DNA from: Thermomucor indicae-seudaticae
Taxonomy: Eukaryota; Mucoromycota; Mucoromycetes; Mucorales; Lichtheimiaceae
Length of the DNA stretch: 64,000 nt
Direction of reading: 5' to 3'
Assembly (NCBI GenBank): GCA_000787465.1
Contig: JSYX01000089.1
Location: forward strand, 16,752-80,751
In this document: positions 60,001-64,000 of the stretch, in pieces
Layout of the letters: every line of letters begins with the position of its first letter
Numbering within the stretch: the stretch's first letter is position 1
Notes under the pieces: generated by a model
Database searches by the model: none
Told to the model about the DNA's origin: nothing
The model's input: the letters and a program-made list of their open reading frames with translations, nothing else
Made by a program: the position numbers and the translations under genes

Positions 60001-61313
60001 AACGCAGATATTGAAAGAGTGAGAGATAAGCAATTTCCGGGCACTTTTATCATTTTCTTAGCGGAATTGGAAGATGTATTCGCCCTGTGATTCGCCTCGC
60101 AATTACAACCGAATCGATACGTTAAACACGCTAAACGAGTGGTCTATCGTCCCTGTCTCATTCTCTGTATTACAAAGGATTATAAGCCATTAGCAAAACC
60201 AAGTAGCTATTTCAATATCCATAACCCCAATGAGAGGAAAACTTTAATCCTGCTGCTGCCCATCATAATCATGGTCATGCCGTTTTCTGGCAGGGAAGCC
60301 TGCTTACAGGCTGCAGGTTTGTAATTAGCGTCTAACTGCGGACGCGAGCGTATCCATGTAAGCGAATGAGACCATCAATATAAACTCTTCAGACTCTGTC
60401 CTTTGCCCATATCAGATATTGTATGGATGCTTGCAATTTCTTGCGTCGTCGACCATGATAACATTCGAAAGAATAAGGTAACACAAGCACTAAATGCATA
60501 ACCCTGGACGCTGGTAGAGGCCGAGGACACCATCACCGCATGTATATACGCGGAACAATGATGTTCATGGCATGGCAAATGTCAGAAAACCAAAAATAAC
60601 GATTTGTATATTTTCTACGATATCTTTTTTTGTCATGTTTCACGAAAGATGTGCAGGAAGCATATGAACGTCGATCCCTTTTGGATATCTTGACCTTTTT
60701 ACTGAGGCCATGCAAGTCCTCCCTCAGAGCTGGAAAATTCATGACACCGTAAAACAATGACGATGAGTTTACTGTGATCATTGAGAATAATAACAATTTT
60801 GGGCCATTTTCATGGTAAGCGGTCGTGTATAAGCACGATTACGATTCCGGGTAAGTTTGGTTACGAATAAGAATGTCATCTCGGGTGTCACCTTTTCCGA
60901 ATATAGAACACTTACCAAGTCAAGTTGATGCGGAAAAATGCAGTAAGGAGGTCGGTAGTCCTGTACATTTCAACTGTTTCCTTTTTCTCCTATCGTTTGC
61001 ACAAAAGGATAAACAAAAGGTCAGAATGGTGCAAAGCTGGGGCAAGAGGACGAGGAGATGCCCAATAATGGTCTGTGACACGATGACACTATACTTGCTT
61101 GAGGTCTGATTGCTCACTATAGGCAAGTGCAAACCAGAGCCATCAATAAAACGAACACCACCGTAACACGGAGTTGGTCCTCCCGAAATGCGGACAATCT
61201 GCAATGTTTCAGTCATTTTCTGCAGCGTATATAAAGGTCAGCAATTCGTAAATGATTGCACGCAATTTCCTAACCGCCTTTCTCTCCTTTTCTTTCTTCA
61301 CTTGTGACCCAAT
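60001..61313. other. 1.3-kb spacer with the promoter of the GPI protein
   Basis: No established gene. A minus frame starting at 61216 (MTETLQIVRISGGPTPCYGG, then VRFIDGSGLHLPI) reads coding-like for about 40 codons and then loses quality. It may be a relic or a small gene. TATATAAA at 61228-61235 serves the plus-strand GPI-protein gene. Confidence 0.45.
61228..61235 (+). promoter_or_regulatory. TATA box of the GPI-protein gene
   Basis: TATATAAA lies 79 bp before the ATG at 61314, followed by a CT-rich leader (TTTCTCTCCTTTTCTTTCTT), as expected for a highly expressed fungal gene. Confidence 0.6.
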
Positions 61314-62199
61314 ATGAAGTCCATCATCGCTGCTTTCGCTGCGCTTGCCGTCTCGATTGTCTCTGCTCAGAGCAACACCAACATTGTCTCTATCACTGCT
61401 CCTTTGGAGGGCACTGTTTACACTGCTGGCAAGCCAGCCATCATTTCCTGGTCAGTACAAGGCATTTGTGCATCCAAAATCGTACCTTTTTTTGCTGATG
61501 GAAAACTCCTTTATAGGATCAACCCCTCTGTTCAGACTATTCCCAAGATTGTACTTGCCAAGGGTGCTGCCACCTCTCTCCAGCCCATCACCACTATCGC
61601 TCAAAACGTCGACGCTTCAAAGGGCAGCTACACTTGGAACATCCCAGCCGACACCACTCCTGGCAATGACTGTAACGTATAATACCATCCTTAGATGGTC
61701 TTCTTTCGCATGGTATGCTGATAACTTCACTTTCTGGACGTAGATGCCTTTGAACTCGGCAACTCGCCTAATGTCTCCTACACTGGTCACTTCACCATCC
61801 AAGCAGCTAACGGCTCTGGTAAGTTATATACCCTTGAATGTACCTCGGGAGTGCGGACTTCGCTCATGTTGTTATTGCCGAATAGGTGGCAACTCGACCC
61901 AATCGTCAGCTGCTGCTTCTGGAAGCCATGCTCCTACTGGCACTGCTGCTGCCTCCGGCTCATCTTCTGCTTCTGCTCATGCTTCTGTCTCGGCCTCTGC
62001 CTCTGGTTCCGCTTCCAGCGCTTCTCCTTTGGCTGCCTCCGGCTCCGTTCAAGCTTCCGGATCCTCCAACGCCGCTAGCTCTCCTTCCGCATCGGCTTCT
62101 TCTTCAAGCGCTCACAACGCTGGTTTCAAGGTTGCTGCCAACCCTATCGCTGTTGGTGCTATGGCCGTTGCCGGTGTCGCCGTTGCCAACCTTTTCTAA
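61314..62199 (+). CDS. Ser-rich GPI-anchored cell-surface protein with Kre9/Knh1-like domain
   Basis: This secreted protein is probably attached to membrane or wall by a GPI anchor. Signal peptide MKSIIAAFAALAVSIVSA. The N-terminal Kre9/Knh1-type Ig-like domain reads VSITAPLEGTVYTAGKPAII, SW joined across an intron to INPSVQTIPKIVLAKG, then GSYTWNIPADTTPGNDY and FELGNSPNVSYTGHFTI. The rest is a Ser/Ala/Gly repeat region, presumably heavily O-mannosylated. The end, AVGAMAVAGVAVANLF, is a hydrophobic GPI-type tail. There are four exons; the first intron has a GTCAGT donor. These proteins are common in Mucorales walls, and the exact role is unknown. CT-rich leader and TATA box suggest strong expression. 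Confidence 0.88.
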
Positions 62200-62582
62200 T
62201 CCGGACATGACAGCAGTGGAAAAAGAAACTTACTTTTGTTTGACGTTCCCCTTATTTCCCCAATGTACGGGTATTTATGATAATACATTCCAAAATGTTC
62301 TACTGTGAAGACGCGCTTTATATCCATCATTTTAGCGCAAGACTAAGAGCTGTTTCCCAAGATAGGCCAATTTACTTAGCGTATTTCTCACTTGCATTAG
62401 CCTCTTTCATGGTTTTACAAATCTCCACGCCGCTGGTTGTTGTGTAACGGATCTTTAGCCACCCCCAAGAGATCGACAATCCAGAATCATAAGCCAGGGC
62501 AGGTTATTTCAACTTATGCTCCGGCTTGTATATAAATGCTGTATTTCACACGCGTTCTTTTAATCGACAACATAGCAACCAT
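62200..62582. other. Intergenic with TATA box for the next frame
   Basis: 3' flank of the GPI-protein gene. TATATAAA at 62529-62536 is 47 bp before the ATG at 62583. No other feature was seen. Confidence 0.45.
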
Positions 62583-63240
62583 ATGCAGGATTTCTGTAGA
62601 GGGTACGGGCTGAAAAACAGACCGCCAAACTCTTATGGGCCCATTTTCTTGTATGGATCGGGACCGAAAGTCTCGATTCTTCCCCGTGAAAATTCTCCAT
62701 ATACCGAATTTAGAAAAGACGAAATCGATTGGTGGGTTCGGGATGCGCTGTATCCACCGACAATGTCATGGCCATTGCCTGGAGACCATGTTGCCGTCTA
62801 CGTTTTCCCTTCAGATAAAGCATACCGGATTTTTCCATTTTATTTGCGCTTATGGGAAATATTTTTGGCGTTGGCAGATAATAGCAAATTGACGCCGCGT
62901 GGCAAATTTACTTACGCAACAAATAGAACATTCTCGCGTCAATGTTGAAATACTTTGCGCCCGAGCATGTTGGACCGTTCACAGACATTGGGCAGGTTGC
63001 AAACTGTGTCAAGAGTAAGCAGGCCGAACAATCTTTCAGCTTTGATCCGTAATAAATTACTGCCAGAGAAACTATTCCCGAGTGTTTGAAATCAGAGGAA
63101 CATGCTTCTGAAGAGCAGAGTGAGGACTTAATACATCTGAAAACACAGCTTCTCAAAGCGGATCCGATGAAAAACCACTTTCGTATTCTAGTCACCGGAT
63201 CTTCACTGTATCCTTGTGTCCAGATCTTTCAAATTCAGTA
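62583..63240 (+). CDS. Unidentified gene or relic
   Basis: A TATA box precedes an ATG at 62583 and an open frame to 62948 (MQDFCRGYGLKNRPPNSYGP, later RKDEIDWWVRDALYPPTMSW and PGDHVAVYVFPSDKAYRIFP). After this the coding look continues in other frames: LKYFAPEHVGPFTDIGQVAN, and past a GTAAGC donor near 63017 and a CCAG near 63066, ETIPECLKSEEHASEEQSED to IHLKTQLLKADPMKNHFRIL. No family is recognised. Splicing that joins all three parts cleanly was not found, so it could be a gene with unusual introns or a decaying transposon protein. Confidence 0.3.
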
Positions 63241-63427
63241 ACCAGCAATTTGTTATAGCCAAACTAACGTAAAAGGTTTCTCTTTATTGCTATTCCAATG
63301 TCCAACCGTAAAAGAAAATTCCACACCGTGAAAGTTTCGGTTCCTACTTTGCTGCAAAAGGTAGTGACCGGGAAAGATCACGGCGAGCGATGATGGAAAG
63401 GTGAAAAAGAAAAACAAAAACCAGAAG

Positions 63428-64000
63428 ATGAAGGAGGGAAATCAGCAGCCAGCCGCCCATGTGGAGCAGCAGACAGCAGATGGTGGCCATGACGAACCCG
63501 ACTTCGGCCCATTATGGTTCGACGACGGTGAAGACGAAGAGCACAGTGTTCCGGACGTACGTGTTGTCCAAACGGATAACACTGGCCAGCTGCCAGCTCG
63601 TGGCTCGTGTCACGGCAACAGACGCGTATACGCCTCATCTAAGAAAGAACGGCACGCTGCCAACTGGGCGAAACTGCTACCATACATGAACGACGCCTAC
63701 CTTCGTGGGCTGGGACATAATCCAATTCGTCCCGAAGCACATGTACCTCCAGAAGTATCTGTATGCATTTGCGCGACAAAACTTGAGAAGACTATTACAT
63801 CTTCTAATAAAGATCGGGATGCCCTTACGAGTTATAACTCCCATATTTTCAAAACGGGCAGCGAAACATCCTCTCTCTTTAATCGTCGTTTTTTTTGTAT
63901 GTTTCGAGCGAATCAGCGCTTATCAGGTCTGCGGTCATCAAATGAGCCATTCTAATATTTGTTTGGTCTTCAAAGAAAGAAACAGGTGACATATCAAACC
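63428..64000 (+). CDS. Unknown protein start, possibly transposon-related, cut by the window end
   Basis: From ATG 63428: MKEGNQQPAAHVEQQTADGG, HDEPDFGPLWFDDGEDEEHS, then RVVQTDNTGQLPARGSCHGN and SKKERHAANWAKLLPYMNDA. The run of KKER-x4-W-x2-LLPYMNDAYL followed by a Cys pair recalls the N-terminal part of KDZ-type transposase-like proteins of fungi, but this is a weak resemblance. An intron near 63755 (GTATGC) is possible because the frame changes quality there. The 3' part is outside the window. Confidence 0.3.

Overview
The window is eukaryotic nuclear DNA from a filamentous fungus, most likely an early-diverging one (Mucoromycota, Mucorales-like). This placement is an inference from gene content and structure. 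Genes are compact and interrupted by many introns of about 50-75 bp with GTAAGT-type donors. The genes include a rhizopuspepsin-like protease, a His-phosphotransfer protein, TIM50, PAF1, a Kre9/Knh1-type GPI protein and LINE-type transposon debris. Nothing suggests bacterial or viral DNA. I identified no tRNA, rRNA or CRISPR.

Layout. 0.6-1.6 kb: eIF3j (-). 1.7-5.5 kb: a small cluster of secreted-peptide genes with related signal peptides and very different mature parts (Cys-rich, His-rich, Phe/Pro repeat). 5.9-7.6 kb: TAM41 (-). 7.6-11.3 kb: poorly resolved, with coding fragments that look decayed. 11.3-16.7 kb: a methyltransferase (+), a mitochondrial acyl-CoA dehydrogenase (-) and a sugar transporter (-). 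18.6-25.9 kb: TIM50, a forkhead factor and farnesyltransferase alpha (all +). 26.0-30.6 kb: a cytochrome P450 and an aspartic protease (both -). 33.3-41.6 kb: a UBX protein (-), methylthioribulose-1-phosphate dehydratase (+), a TAF3 with a PHD finger (+) and a long-chain acyl-CoA synthetase (-). 41.6-44.3 kb: gene-poor, with a 175-bp TA-flanked MITE. 44.4-54.0 kb: a Mediator subunit 5-like gene (+), peroxisomal acyl-CoA oxidase (-), and PAF1 (-) head-to-head with the ER protein Asterix (+). 54.4-55.1 kb: a 5'-truncated LINE 3' end. 56-62.2 kb: YPD1-like phosphotransfer protein (-), a small Lys-rich protein (+), an SQS1-like G-patch protein (-) and a Ser-rich GPI protein (+). 62.5-64 kb: unidentified coding sequence, possibly transposon-derived.

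Most genes are unrelated housekeeping loci. Themes recur without being operons: fatty-acid activation and oxidation (acyl-CoA synthetase, mitochondrial dehydrogenase, peroxisomal oxidase, P450) and RNA polymerase II transcription (TAF3, MED5-like, PAF1, forkhead). The least conventional part is the secreted-peptide cluster at 1.7-5.5 kb. Its two tandem copies share promoter, signal peptide and a phase-2 intron, yet have unrelated mature chemistry, and each carries a stop that interrupts the inferred ancestral frame. Exon boundaries were read by eye from splice consensus and reading frame.
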